Assembly (NCBI GenBank): GCA_037127255.1
Contig: JBANSL010000013.1
Location: 59,014,688 to 59,078,687, forward strand
Direction of reading: 5' to 3'
DNA: 64,000 bases
Source of the DNA: Persicaria tinctoria
Taxonomy: Eukaryota > Streptophyta > Magnoliopsida > Caryophyllales > Polygonaceae
Shown here: one piece after another, positions 46,512-56,641 of the stretch
Numbering within the stretch: the stretch's first letter is position 1
How the letters are laid out: each line of letters begins with the position of its first letter
The notes under the pieces: generated by a model
What the model was told of the DNA's origin: nothing
The model's input: the letters and a program-made list of their open reading frames with translations, nothing else
Database searches by the model: none
Made by a program: the position numbers and the translations under genes

Positions 46512-48284
46512 TTAAGAGCTTATGTGAAAGGTATTGTGACGTTGAGCCTTTGAAGCATCTTTCTGAAACGCTGAAACTTCTTCTCTGTTGGATCCTTTGG
46601 AGATTTCGTTGGGAAAGACAGCTTTTTCTTCGGCGGAGGTGTTGATGTCGAGCGGAGGGGGTCGATATCGAGTGACATTGGGTCGATATCGACATGTGTC
46701 CAGTCGATATTGAATAGATCGGCTGGCCTCAGGATTTGTGGAGGAATTGTCTCTAGTGCCCTTTTCCTCCGTCATTTGCTCAGGCGTTTGCATCTGTCGC
46801 CCACTCCTTAGATTCATGGCAGCCACCTGTCTTGTAGATTTACCCTTAGGGTTAGGTTCAGAGGTTCCAGAGAGCGTAACTGATTGTTTGGGGACAGATG
46901 TCACCAGCTGGCCAATCTGGGTCTCAATAGATTTCCGCCAAATATCGATTTCCCCAAGCCTAGAGTTGACACCATGCAGCTGAGTGTGGATGGAATTGAT
47001 GGATTGCTTGGTGTCTGAATGATTCCTCCGCATCTCCTCAAGAATAGTCTGCAGGTCGTCCTTCTTACCTTCTCTGTCAGGGTGACCAGAAGCTCTATAA
47101 GGAGGGGGATTCTGATGCTGGGGCTGGTGATAATAGCTCCAGTTCTGGTTCTGTTGAGGCCCTAAGTAGTGTCCCTCTGCATACCTTACCTCTTCGTGAG
47201 ACTCTTCTTGATGTACTTGATCAACATGTGGGCACGCAGTAGTATTGTGCCTCACAGACCCACATTCCAAACAAGGTTGATTTTTAGACAAGAATTTAAC
47301 TTGTTTGGTGAGACGACGTACCTGATCATTATGGAATTGCTCCCTAACGTCTGGATCAATCTCTTTTGGTGGCTCATATAGTGGCATAGATGGGGCAGGC
47401 CTTTCATACCTTTCTTCTGAGGCTACATAAGTCTCATATGTGTTGTCGTAGTTAGCCAACGTCTCAAAGGTTTCCCAAGCACGCCGCTGGGTGTACTCGA
47501 GATACCTATAAGGAGTGCAGTTGTTGATCCGCACCTTTGTACGTGCATCCAGGCAGTTGAAGATGATTTCTTGGATGACGTAGGGTGGCTGCCCATGTGT
47601 AAGACAGGATTTCATAAGCCTTTTGTAGCGCTCCCAGACCTGTGCTAGTGTTTCCCCTGGCTTTTGTCTGAAAGCCGTGATCTGTTGTTTGAGAGAAGTT
47701 GTCTTTGCAGGAGGAAAGAACTTATTGAGGAACAGGTCCTGTAGTTCATTCCATGTGCGAATTGATCGTGGAGGCAATCCTTCAAGCCATTATTGTGCTA
47801 TTCCTGCAAGGGACCAACTGAAAGCCTTTAGTTTTAAATATTCAAGATTAGCACCATCAGCTATAGCTTCACATAAGTCTATAAAAGTAGTGACATGCTC
47901 TAAAGGACATTCATTGATTCTTCCCCTAAATTGACTCCTCCTAATTAATAGGGGGAAGAACGATCGGCGATTCTGGAATTTCCATAGTAGGATGCAGATA
48001 CTAATCTACTCCTCAAGTTCCCTTCGGGCATTGACCTCATGATCTACCCTTTGCTCCCACCGTTGTTGATTTTGCAGATGTTCCGCCTCTCGTCGGGCGT
48101 ATTCTGCTTCTCTGGTGGTGAATGCCTCAATCTGTTGACGGAGTTGCTCAAGCTCTTGCGCTGGTGTGAGCGGGACCGCATTCTCATCGTTGATTTGCGA
48201 CATCCTTCTTAGCCTTCGTTGAAGATGAAAGAATTGCTCAGGTACGAAAATTGGGTCTATAGGTGTGCGATCAGTTCTTCGCAT
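46512..48284 (-). pseudogene. R2 gag with zinc knuckle, broken
   Basis: The N terminus (48284-48006) is a probable coiled coil (QELEQLRQQIEAFTTREAEY). Stops at 48006-48008 and about 47778-47780 interrupt the frame before the gag core: RTWNELQDLFLNKFFPPAKT, TLAQVWERYKRLMKSC, HGQPPYVIQEI. A C-x2-C-x4-H-x4-C knuckle (CLECGSVRHNTTAC) is at about 47262-47220. The C-terminal MNLRSGRQ block is followed by a palindrome array read as amino acids. It would form particles and bind RNA. Confidence 0.8.
46630..46720. repeat. TCGATATCGA palindrome array, cluster 7 (inside R2 gag)
   Basis: GGTCGATATCGAGTGACATT then GGGTCGATATCGAC (21-bp spacing) plus flanking degenerate units, inside the gag open frame. 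Confidence 0.85.
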
Positions 48285-48300
48285 GCACCTAAAAAATAAA

Positions 48301-48540
48301 AACAGAAAGAAACAAGTAAAAAGAAACTAAAAAGCAAAAAGAAGAGTATTTATACAAGATTCGGATCAAAAGCTAGCATGGGTTCGTAGGATCTTAAGCT
48401 CCTACGATGCGGATCGGGATCCTAATAACCATGCTTGGAAGTTTTCCCTTTTATTCAATTTGCTTCAAATATATTCACCGAATTCCCCCTAAACCGATTT
48501 CCCACGTTTTCTTGCTACTCTTTGCCCGAAAAGCCACTAT
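48301..48540. other. Unassigned stretch right of R2
   Basis: Begins A-rich (48290-48345), then contains AGGATCTTAAGCTCCTACGATGCGGATC. No PBS, LTR end or ORF was recognised; the R2 5' LTR is missing from here. Confidence 0.4.
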
Positions 48541-49010
48541 TCTCGAAAGGTTGTCCTCTCTTATGTGAAACGATCATAACTCTCTATAGTATAGCGGAGT
48601 CTTGACTATAAATTTGTTTGGTCGAGAAACACTCTCATCGGAGAATGTCAGGATGACCTTTTGTTCAGGGTTTAGCTGTTGAAAGATTTCGTTGGTAATG
48701 GTCATACTTTGGTTGCTTTTGTTAGCATTTGCTTTTTGCCTCTCAATAGCTTTCTCTATAACTCCATTGATTCTTAAGGTTGTTGGACATTCCATAAAGA
48801 GGTGAATTGCGTCATTCTCCCTTGAGTTACAAAAAATACAGTCCATGAACGTATGAATTTCTTTGTTTCGTAGTCTAAATTTAGTGGGTAGTACACAAAG
48901 ATCTCCGGTTCGAATCTCGGATGACCGCTCTTTATTTACCAAATTCAAGGTAGGCCATCCTGTCTCATTTTTGATAAGAAGTTTCTTAACTCCTCCTTAG
49001 CTTCTAATCT
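48541..49010 (-). pseudogene. LINE ORF2 C-terminal fragment (zf-RVT domain)
   Basis: The minus-strand frame 48948-48574 (124 codons) carries the reverse-transcriptase zinc-binding motif: LCVLPTKFRLRNKEIHTFMD, then CIFCNSRENDAIHLFMECP with C-x2-C, His and Cys in place. It ends FIVKTPLYYREL. Only the 3' tip of ORF2 is present; RT and endonuclease are missing. Confidence 0.7.
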
Positions 49011-49228
49011 AAGAGGTTAAGACGAAGTAGAATTACAATCAATTATCTATATAAGTGAAATCCTAGCAAAATATAAAATAATTTGATGAACTCTTAATGA
49101 TTTTGTCAAAAAAAATAAAATAAATTAATGAATAATTTCATATGCTATTTTCTTATTCAAAAAATTAGTCAGATTTTAAATAATGTACCCCGTATTATAC
49201 ATGCATAAAATTGTTTATAAAAATGGCA
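49011..49228. other. AT-rich DNA, nothing recognised
   Basis: No ORF, repeat or element border was recognised. Confidence 0.4.
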
Positions 49229-49239
49229 TGCACCGTAAC

Positions 49240-49321
49240 CTTTTATTTTTTTTGATAAGAAAAGAATTCGGGTGGGCTGACCCTACCCGACAGCATTCTT
49301 GCGGATGAGGTCAAGGAGATC
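49240..49321 (-). mobile_element. 82-bp 5'-truncated LINE insertion with target duplication
   Basis: TGCACCGTAAC occurs at 49229-49239 and again at 49322-49332. Between them the minus strand reads a short GC-rich tail (GGGTAGGGTCAGCCCACCCG) and then TTCTTATCAAAAAAAATAAA, an A-rich 3' end. This is a minimal target-primed insertion. Confidence 0.7.
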
Positions 49322-49332
49322 TGCACCGTAAC

Positions 49333-49844
49333 TTAAAAACACAAGAACTATACTAATTTTATTTTATATTCATTCATACAAGGTTTCATCATAATCCGTC
49401 AATAATAGTTATATTACATAATATTATTTCACTAGTCATAAAAATAAAAACGATACGCTTGTAATTAATTTTACCAAAAGGTAAGGATAAGACAAACAAA
49501 CCTAGATTCACACTCACGAAAATAAAATAATACTCGGTATGTTCAATTAAACAAATGTACCAAAAAGTAAAATGGCTCGTTTTAATTAAGGGATCATATA
49601 TTAGATCGATGACCCCAAGCCAGCTAGTGGAATGCAGAGTCATCGATCCATGCCTAAAGCGATGCTATTTGGAAATGTGACCTTTGGAAGGTTTGTTTTC
49701 GTCTTCTGTAATCTCTACTCGTCAATTGGGGCGTCTCTAATCCGTGATATTCAATTCCAATGGCCGAAAAGAAAAGAAATACTATTTTTAAAAAAGGAGA
49801 TATGACATGCGAAGAAAAGCAAGTAAACCTGTTAATGGGTCATT
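49333..49844. other. AT-rich DNA, nothing recognised
   Basis: An 84-codon minus frame (49389-49643) is open but has no recognisable similarity and a typical AT-driven hydrophobic composition. Confidence 0.4.
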
Positions 49845-50450
49845 AGAGTCGAGTCCGGATTCGGGTCATTTGAGTTTCGAGTAGATTAGTTTTCGGATCA
49901 ATCGGATTATCGGTTAGATCGAGTCAAACCGAATTTGTACTAGTTCGGGTCAACCCTTGTCAATAGGTCAAAATAGTTCGGGTCGACCCAATAGATTAAA
50001 AAATTCAAACTTTTTAATGACTTTTTAAGAATATTAAAATATTATCAAAATTAAATTGTAATATACATATGCTAAATTAAACTAAATAACAATATTATAA
50101 TTAAATTTATAAATATTATTAACATTATATAAATATTTTAAGCATTAAAAAATCATATTTATACGCATATAAGTGTTCTAAACCTACTATAATTATAAAA
50201 TATATACGTAATTTAACTTATGAGTAACATTAATAAATACAATTGCATCACAAATCTTTGTGTGGCATCTATATGCTACTGACTCACCGGATCGATTTTG
50301 ACCGAACAGATCACTGGGTTGGGTCGCAATCCTAAAATTTCCGGGTAATTCAGGTTCGGGTCGATTTCGGGTTCCGGGTCTAAAACACTTAATTGGGTTA
50401 AACCCATGAAATTACCAGGGTTGGGTCATGATTGACGGGTCTAAAAGCAA
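49818..50450. mobile_element. GGGTC-rich non-autonomous element
   Basis: Clusters of GGGTC/GGGTT words at both ends (49838-49995 and 50310-50440) surround an AT-rich core. Possible short inverted ends are ACCTGTTAAT near 49828 and ACCCGTCAAT on the reverse strand near 50440. This layout is common for plant hAT-like MITEs. No transposase. Confidence 0.4.
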
Positions 50451-51020
50451 GCAATGAGGCATTGAGGGATACTTAGGAGGGTTCCACCCATGACAATGGC
50501 ATGCCAGTGTGTGAGCTAAGTTGGGGCTCTTTTTCATCAATCAAGGTGGCTTTGTGATCGCCTCAAATTTGTCAACTTGTGCTTTTAAGACCACCAGTGC
50601 TTTCCAAAGAGGAAACCAACTGCCATAGATGATCTCATTCGAGCTTGTATACTTCACATTTAGTGGCTATCAGCTACTGGTGCTTGTCTCCATCATTGGA
50701 CCTCATCTCTCCACCCTTGAGGATCCATGGTGGTTCATTTCCTGCGTCACGCCCATTTCACCATCTGCTTTTGCAAGGAGCTACGCAGCTCATCAAAAGA
50801 GGCTTGAATTGGGACGTATAGACAATCCAGTGATCACTAGATTGTAATTCATCCAATCTAAGTAGAGTAAAATCTCCTTCTTTTTTCAAGATTATACAAG
50901 TGTACACTAGATTAAGACAATCACACCGACGACAGAACTATAGCAAAGGGGACGATTTCTTCTGTTTCAATACCGATTCCAAGTGATCATATACCGCGGC
51001 TTTGACCATTGGATCTAATA
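50451..51020. other. Non-repetitive-looking 3' flank of the MYB gene
   Basis: Base composition is balanced and no transposon signature was seen. A 72-codon plus frame (50629-50847) is open but not recognised. The region may include the 3' UTR of the MYB gene. Confidence 0.35.
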
Positions 51021-51857
51021 CTATGCAACATATGAATTCGAAGCACCATCTCGTCCACAGCTATATAGATTATGATTGGGGATATGACCCCAATCGAGGA
51101 GGGAAGTTGGGATGATGAAGTCGGGATTTGGGGATCGACCACGCTGATCCAAGGAGATGCCTTGAGGATCTTTGTTGGGAAGAAGGCCAAAGATATTAGT
51201 TGTGGTGATGTCATGGATGCTTGGCCTCTTCTTGTCCTTTGCGACCGAGAGCTGTCTAAGGAAGTACTTCTGAGCATGACTGGCTACTTGGGTCGGAGTC
51301 TTGGAGATGACGAAGTTTCTTGAAATGCTTCTCCAGTCCCCTTTGCCGTGTTTTTGAAGTCCGAGAAGAAATCTCCTGCGATTTCCATTCATCATTTATC
51401 AATATAAACCTAACAACGTAGAGATCGATCGATGGAGAATTTCAAAGTACCTGTGCTCTTCTTCAGTCCAAGGGACCCCTTTTCTCCTCTCTTGTAGCTC
51501 AAGGGGCCTAGCAGCCATTGAACAAGATCTCTTCCTTGGGGCATTATCATCGACCCACTCGAAAGTGAAAGACGAAGAAGAGGTGTGAAGGTATCCGGGG
51601 ATTGGAACCAATCCGGCTTCTATCACACTAACATCCTCTTCAAGCTCCTTGTACTGTTTCATGACATCCACAACAGACTTCCCAGGGATCATCTCAGCAA
51701 CTCTCTTCCACCTATCTGGTGTGTTTTCATCGAACACTGCGAGCGCCCTCTCGAACTTCTTGTTCTCTTCTTTAGTCCACATACTATTCTTCCCTTCTGC
51801 CATCAACCAACAGTTGCCTCCAAAAAAGGAAGGAGCTGGATGGATTAATGCTTCCAT
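51021..51857 (-). CDS. DIVARICATA-like two-MYB transcription factor
   Basis: Two exons: 51857-51451 and 51375-51021, with a 75-nt intron (donor AG|GTACTT, acceptor CGCAG|G) that joins in frame as EEHR-RFLLGL. The product is 253 aa with no stop or frameshift. The first SANT/MYB repeat starts at residue 27 ([20 protein letters not shown], then [20 protein letters not shown]) and ends [17 protein letters not shown], the hallmark of I-box/DIV-type proteins. The second MYB repeat (~residues 127-178) spans the intron and ends [16 protein letters not shown] with the SHAQKYF signature. DIV-type proteins bind GATA/I-box-like DNA and act in petal asymmetry, growth or sugar/ABA response. The C-terminal tail is rather short. 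The start at 51857 is preferred because the leader resembles family N termini; an internal Met at residue 19 is the alternative. This is the one clear host gene of the window. Confidence 0.9.
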
Positions 51858-52480
51858 TAGTACTATTATTATATTTTTTCAACCCCGAAAACTGCTAGCA
51901 AGCTAGCTAGCTGGCTTCTTCTTACTCAGGCCTTGATCGAACCCTAGAGAGTTTGTGTTGTGTTGTGTAGAGGTGTTTGTGTCCAGATAACCTTGTGGGT
52001 TATCTTGGCGAGTAAAGGAGAGGGGAAGGTGGTTGGTGAAATATAGAGGACAAGGGGAGGATCAAATTTGTAAGTGGGGGTTTCTGGAAATTTCAGAATA
52101 AACCCAAATGGAAATGGAAGTGAATTTTAAGAACCACTTGGTTGGGAATCAGAATAAACAAAACCCCCCACCCCACCCCTACACTGCACTACTTTCTCAG
52201 TAGGAAATTCAAAGAATCATTTAAAGAAGGTCTCTTTGTTTTTGTAATTTTTTTTGGGGAATCAGCACATACAAATTCAAAAAAGCCACCGACTTTGCCT
52301 TCCCAATTCGCCCAAATCAACTTTTTTGTTTTGTTCTTTTTTTTTTTTGATTTTTTTAAGGGAAAATTGCAAAAAAAAAATAGTCCAATATTAAGGGGTT
52401 TGTTATAGAGAAAATCCCACCATCATAATATAAGGGCATTATGGTCTTTTATCAAGTAAGTCGATCACTTTTAGTTATCC
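51858..52480 (-). promoter_or_regulatory. Upstream region of the MYB gene
   Basis: It holds the repeated word CTAGCTAG (51895-51915) and C- and T-rich runs (52160-52190, 52325-52355). A TATA box was not fixed with confidence. Confidence 0.35.
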
Positions 52481-52499
52481 TAAATAACATTTAAGAATG

Positions 52500-52680
52500 A
52501 CGTCTATTATTTATGTGGTATCGAATATTCAATACGACATTGCCCAGCATTAATGCGGTTACCGTTTCGCCTATTAAATACGGTAACGGTTTCATGTATT
52601 AAAGGACTTTGACCAAATTAAATACGGTAACGGTTTTATATATTAAGTATCATAACCGTTTCTTTTATTTAATACTCGAC
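52500..52680. repeat. ~55-bp imperfect repeats around AAATACGGTAACGGTTT
   Basis: ACGGTAACGGTTTCATGTATTAAAGG-like units occur at about 52555-52600 and 52620-52645, with a diverged one at 52650-52670. Confidence 0.55.
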
Positions 52681-53030
52681 TAGTATAAATAAGATGAGAT
52701 ATATTCAGATAGAGGACGGACAATGACTAACTTGAGCGTCGGAGGGTCCTCCGGGGGAGACAAGCCCCGCCCCGACCCCGTTCTTTGTTCTTTGGCATGA
52801 TTGTTTCTCGCCAACGGAGCCCAATCTGCCTCAACATCTATGGTGCGGATTTTATGCTTTACAGGATTGTTACGTTTATTATTCTGAACTATAAAAAAAT
52901 GCATAAAATAGGCTTAAGTATTTACTTGGTTGCAGAAAATAGTCTCAAGCTACATTCAAATTCAAATAATGAATGATAATACATACTTTGTATAGGCATT
53001 CTAGATAATATTAATGCAGTTTTAGGGTGC
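52681..53030. other. Mixed intergenic DNA, possible retroelement leader
   Basis: On the minus strand, GGAGGACCCTCCGACGCTCA followed by a TATTTATACTAG stretch resembles the leader of many plant LTR elements, but no paired repeat was found. Confidence 0.25.
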
Positions 53031-53780
53031 ATTAGATAGGTTTTATAGCTAATTCTCATTCATGACCATTTGATATTCGAAGTTCGAAATTAAATCTACT
53101 GTTTTTAGTGCTTATTTGTAGATCATAAGATCCGAGCTTAGAAGGTGGAGAAAGCATGGAGAAAATGAAGCTAAGGAGAGCTAATGGACAATACAAGAAA
53201 GAGCCAAGGCAAGTCGAGGAGTAAGGGAGCAAGGAATCAAGGTCTAAGAGCTGAAACGACACCGAGCCGCAAAAGCCGTCCGCACGACGAATTGAACTTA
53301 AAATGCGATTTCTCAGGGCCTTGGATGTCCGATTGCCTATTACAAATATGGGTTGGAAAGCTATCGACGAGCTCTACAAGACTAGAAAAAGTGGCACCCT
53401 CCGTTGGATAACCGGCGCTTGCAGGTGAAGAAAAAAGCGGCGCCCGCCTACAATTTCAGAATCTGCGAGATCTTTCAAAATCTTATCTTTATGGAAAGTT
53501 TATCCAAGTATTCTAGGTTTTTTTTTAAAATTCTTTAGACTATATTAGGCGTTGTTTTCATCAATTTTAGGAATTCCCTAATTCATCGAATAGGAGAAAA
53601 TTGAAGACTAGAAATTCCGGGTACGTTATGAGTACTTAGAATTCGTGTGTTTTTGCCTACGATTCAAGACTTGGTTGGTTGAATTGTGAGACTTTATTTC
53701 TACATTATACATATGTTTATTTCAATTTCTTTGTGCTGATTTCATGTTGTTGATTCTATCTTGACTTAAAAGGATTTGGG
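53031..53780 (+). repeat. Possible old gypsy LTR remnant
   Basis: GGGTTGGAAAGCTATCGACG with GAGCTCTACAAGACT echoes the GTTGGAAAGCTCTTTTCGAG block of LTR-a/b/c, at a similar distance from a TTTATCTTTATGG stretch. No pair or PBS was found. Confidence 0.3.
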
Positions 53781-54127
53781 AACTCAGTTGATAATCATCA
53801 TATTGATGTTATGTATTTATATATTAAGATTACATAGAAGACATTCCAAAAGATATACACTATACAAATAAGGATAAATATATCTACAGATATGGATAGT
53901 ATAAAAGATAGATAGAAGTATATCTCTAATACCCCCCTGCAAGCTCATGGAGGGGGACTGACATGAAGCTTGGGCCATAGCTGGTCAAAATGACGAGTCC
54001 CAAGGGCTTTTGTGAAGATGTCAGCAAATTGGTCAGTGGCGCTAATGTGACGAACATGAAGCTTGGAAGATTCAACCATGTCTCTAACAAAAGAGACTTG
54101 ATCCAGCTTAACTCAACGACGGCAGAT
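53781..54127 (-). pseudogene. Copia RNase H C-terminal remnant
   Basis: On the minus strand VELSWIKSLLLET (about 54120-54080) is followed after a deletion by FVRHISATDQFADIFTKALG and TRHFDQLWPKLHV (54060-53950), the end of copia pol. ACRGVL and an AT-rich 3' stretch with TATACTATCC continue to 53781. Upstream of it the copia text is replaced by a B3-domain exon. Confidence 0.75.
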
Positions 54128-54424
54128 TCAACCATGATTAACCTCGCGCTCCCCTCCGCGGGAGTCCACCACCTGAACTTCAAAACGCGCCTCACTCATA
54201 TGAGTAAGGATCATGGAAGCAGCCCTCTCAAAACCGTGCGACTCTACAAAATATTTCCATCCGCGACCGAAGTAGAGAAGACCACAATTCTGACGTTCTA
54301 TGCAAACCGGGAAATTTCGTATCTGATAAGAAGAGAGTAAGACTCGACTAGGAACAGCGTCCTCATACACTTCCTCAAATCTGAGTGGCAGCAGCTGAAA
54401 AATAAAAAATAATAATAAAGACAA
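54128..54424 (-). pseudogene. B3-domain gene exon fused to the copia relic
   Basis: The minus strand shows an intron end (TTTTTATTTTTCAG, about 54410-54397), then an exon reading LPLRFEEVYEDAVPSRVLLS, VCIERQNCGLLYFGRGWKYF, VESHGFERAASMILTHM and RFEVQVVDSRGG. These match the second half of a plant B3 DNA-binding domain of the REM type (a G-x-GW-x-FV block followed by an F-V-V/I-D strand). Because the intron border is present the piece came from genomic DNA, not a processed transcript. It has no start or remaining exons here and is not a functional gene. Confidence 0.6.
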
Positions 54425-54649
54425 GGAAAGAATTTACAAAGAAGATATGGGAAGTTAAACGCGAAAATCCCACCAAACGCGAAAACTGCTCAGGATAATC
54501 AATCGCCTGGAAGAAAGCTCATCGAGGTCCGAGCTCAGATGCCACGTCGGCCCTAAATGCTAAAGGACGGATTATAATGGATCCTCGCATCTCGAGAAAA
54601 GAAAGGGGAAAACAATAGTTTTTTCTATGAGCATGATCTTTTTATGCAA
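54425..54649. other. Spacer before LTR-b
   Basis: No gene. A purine run GAGAAAAGAAAGGGGAAAACA (54594-54614) could be an old PPT for LTR-b. Confidence 0.35.
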
Positions 54650-55044
54650 TGGGTCATTTTCCAAAATACAAGACTTATTTGCCATGTTTTACAGTAACTT
54701 TTATATCGTTTTCTGCATACATTGCATGCATCTAGGTTAGAATAATACAGAATCTATGTAGTTTACACTTATTTGCCAAATTATAGAGTCTACACAAGTT
54801 TTTTGTTATATTTCGCAAAAATCGGAGGCACTTTGGCGCTTAAAGGAAAGTCATGAAGAAGCTAAGGATGGTGCAGCTAGAGAAAAGGGCATTTTTCACC
54901 ATTTATCATTCTGAATCAAGATTTGATGTATTCATGAGAGTCGTAGCCCTCGAAAAGAGCTTTCTAACGCATGGTCATATGCGTCAATCCGACGAACGAG
55001 GACTCGGGAAAGTGCATTTCAAGAACAAAGCAGGATGCTGAGAA

Positions 55045-55385
55045 GACTGGTCGATATCGACCAAGCACACTCAATATCGACCATATTTAGGTCAAAATTC
55101 TCCAAATCGACTCAGAGTTGGCCAGAATCGACAAAGCTAAAGAACAGTGGTCGATATCGACTTAACCAAGTCAATATCGAGTGCCCCATATCGATTCAAC
55201 ATCTTGGAATCGAGTCAAGAAAGCTGGAGCTGAGACATGCTAGTCAATATCGAGTAACTAAACTCGATATTGAGTACAAATCATCTCGATTTTCATCTCT
55301 GGAGTCAATATCGACCAGCTGAAGAGAAACCGAGGAAGCACAGGTCAATATCGACTTAACCAAGTCAATATCGACTGGACCCACG
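55045..55385. repeat. TCGATATCGA palindrome array, cluster 8
   Basis: At least ten units, including GGTCGATATCGACTTAACCA then AGTCAATATCGAG and GGTCAATATCGACTTAACCA then AGTCAATATCGAC; core spacing 20 bp in both. Confidence 0.85.
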
Positions 55386-55620
55386 GCGGCGGATTCCGAG
55401 CTTAACCGACTTCTTGTTAAGTTTCTATCCCAAATCCAATGGAGATATTTTCGAGGCCAAATTCTATCCACATCTATCAAGTCCAAGGAAGATTTATCCC
55501 CTTTAGATATAATCGTAGTTGATTTAATTCTTTTATTCCATGTTTTATCTTTATGTTAATTATAAGATAAAGTAGATATAGATATAGTTGTTCTTTCCTT
55601 GATTAGCGGGGTCTGAACAC

Positions 55621-55627
55621 TATAAAT
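55621..55627 (+). promoter_or_regulatory. TATA box of LTR-b
   Basis: TATAAAT in CACTATAAATAAAGCCTTAG, matching the sites in LTR-a and LTR-f. Confidence 0.55.
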
Positions 55628-56214
55628 AAAGCCTTAGGGGCTGGTTTTTATTCATTCGATTTCAGAGAGAACAAGTAAGTAGTTACACATAGAGAGAGAA
55701 TGAGAAGAGGTTGTAAGTTTGAGTTTATTAATGCAAGTTAGTTCTTTTTCATCAAAGATGTCTGCAATTGCAATGAAGAGCGAGTAGTCCACCAACTTCT
55801 AGGGCTAGGGTGAGCCCGACGGTAGCCATGTAAGGTGATGCGGTAAATGTACGATCTTTTTATGCAATTCGTCTTCATTCCCTATGAGCATGATTCTTTT
55901 GCGAAAGTTGAAGGTGATCCTTGTTTGTGTTATTGAAGCGAAAGTGATCTTAATGCAACTTGGGTTAATTATGTGAAAAAGGGTTAGTAACAATTAGGGT
56001 TTATGTGAAAGCCTATGTCTTCCTATTTGTTAATAACGAAAGTTATTTCATGAAAAGCATGATCTTTTATGCCTTTATGTGTTATTTTGCATGGTTATCG
56101 TTATGGTGTTGATACCCTGGCTTTGGAAGTCTTTTAATATATTGATTTATTTCGTTGGAAATCTGCGATTCTGTGTTCGAAAGTTTGCAATTTAAATTTC
56201 TGTCTTTTATTCGA

Positions 56215-56360
56215 TCTCGAGTAAGTTTTGTCGATATCGAGTTGCACTTACTCGATATCGAATTGAATTTACTCGACACTGTCTTTTTCTGATTTTCTGT
56301 TTCTATTGATCGACTTTGCTGAAGTCGATATCGAGGATTGTTGCTCGATATCGAGTAACT
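56215..56360. repeat. TCGATATCGA palindrome array, cluster 9
   Basis: Units CTCGATATCGAA, GTCGATATCGAG and CTCGATATCGAG in the 3' half of LTR-b. Confidence 0.85.
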
Positions 56361-56596
56361 TCTGTGTCCTTGCTTTCGTTTTTGCTTTTGTTTGCTTTTA
56401 TTTGCTCTTTCTGTCTTTTGTCTGCTATTCTGTCTGTGAGATTTACAGCTACCTGAGATCCGCTGACACGCTTCCTCGTGGATCGATCCTGACTTCCCAC
56501 TACTGCATAGGGAGGGAGTCTTGTAATCATTTGCAAGGGACGGAATTTGGTTTGATTTATATCTTTATATTTTGAACTCGATTTCATCCTACAACA

Positions 56597-56641
56597 AATT
56601 GGCGCCGTTTTAGGAGTTCCTCCCCGGCAACGGCTCCAATT
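56597..56641. other. Head-on junction of two LTR primer-binding sites
   Basis: AATTGGCGCCGTTTTAGGAG (plus, PBS-like side of LTR-b) runs straight into TCCCCGGCAACGGCTCCAAT, the reverse complement of a PBS belonging to LTR-c (minus-strand TTGGAGCCGTTGCCGGGGA). Two LTRs therefore face each other with 45 bp between. Confidence 0.75.

Larger units (their letters stand above)
30284..48300 (-). mobile_element. R2: gag-protease gypsy derivative, split by R1
   Basis: Minus strand, 5' end on the right. Order: gag (48284-46512), protease (46449-45961), palindrome array (45535-45880), integrase-C-like ORF (45496-45218), then after the R1 interruption a non-coding 3' region (33575-32141), PPT, and 3' LTR (32140-30284). 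Reverse transcriptase, RNase H and the integrase core are absent. Such gag-only elements (TR-GAG type) depend on enzymes of another element. No 5' LTR or PBS was found right of the gag; LINE-derived DNA lies near there instead. Confidence 0.65.
54650..56596 (+). repeat. LTR-b, plus-oriented gypsy LTR
   Basis: Shares the whole block order with LTR-a: TTTGCCATGTTTTACA, CTTTGGCGCTTAAAGGAAAG, GCCCTCGAAAAGAGCTTTCT, palindrome array (55045-55385), TATA box, leader GGTGAGCCCGACGGTAGCC, second palindrome array (56215-56360), CACGCTTCCTCGTGGATCGA, ending CTACAACA at 56596. A PBS-like AATTGGCGCCG follows, so this is a 5' LTR whose internal region is lost after about 24 bp. The 5' limit is approximate. 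Confidence 0.7.

Noticed and set aside
50629..50847. 72-codon plus frame next to the MYB gene
   Set aside because: No recognised domain, start context or neighbouring exon; left as flank DNA.
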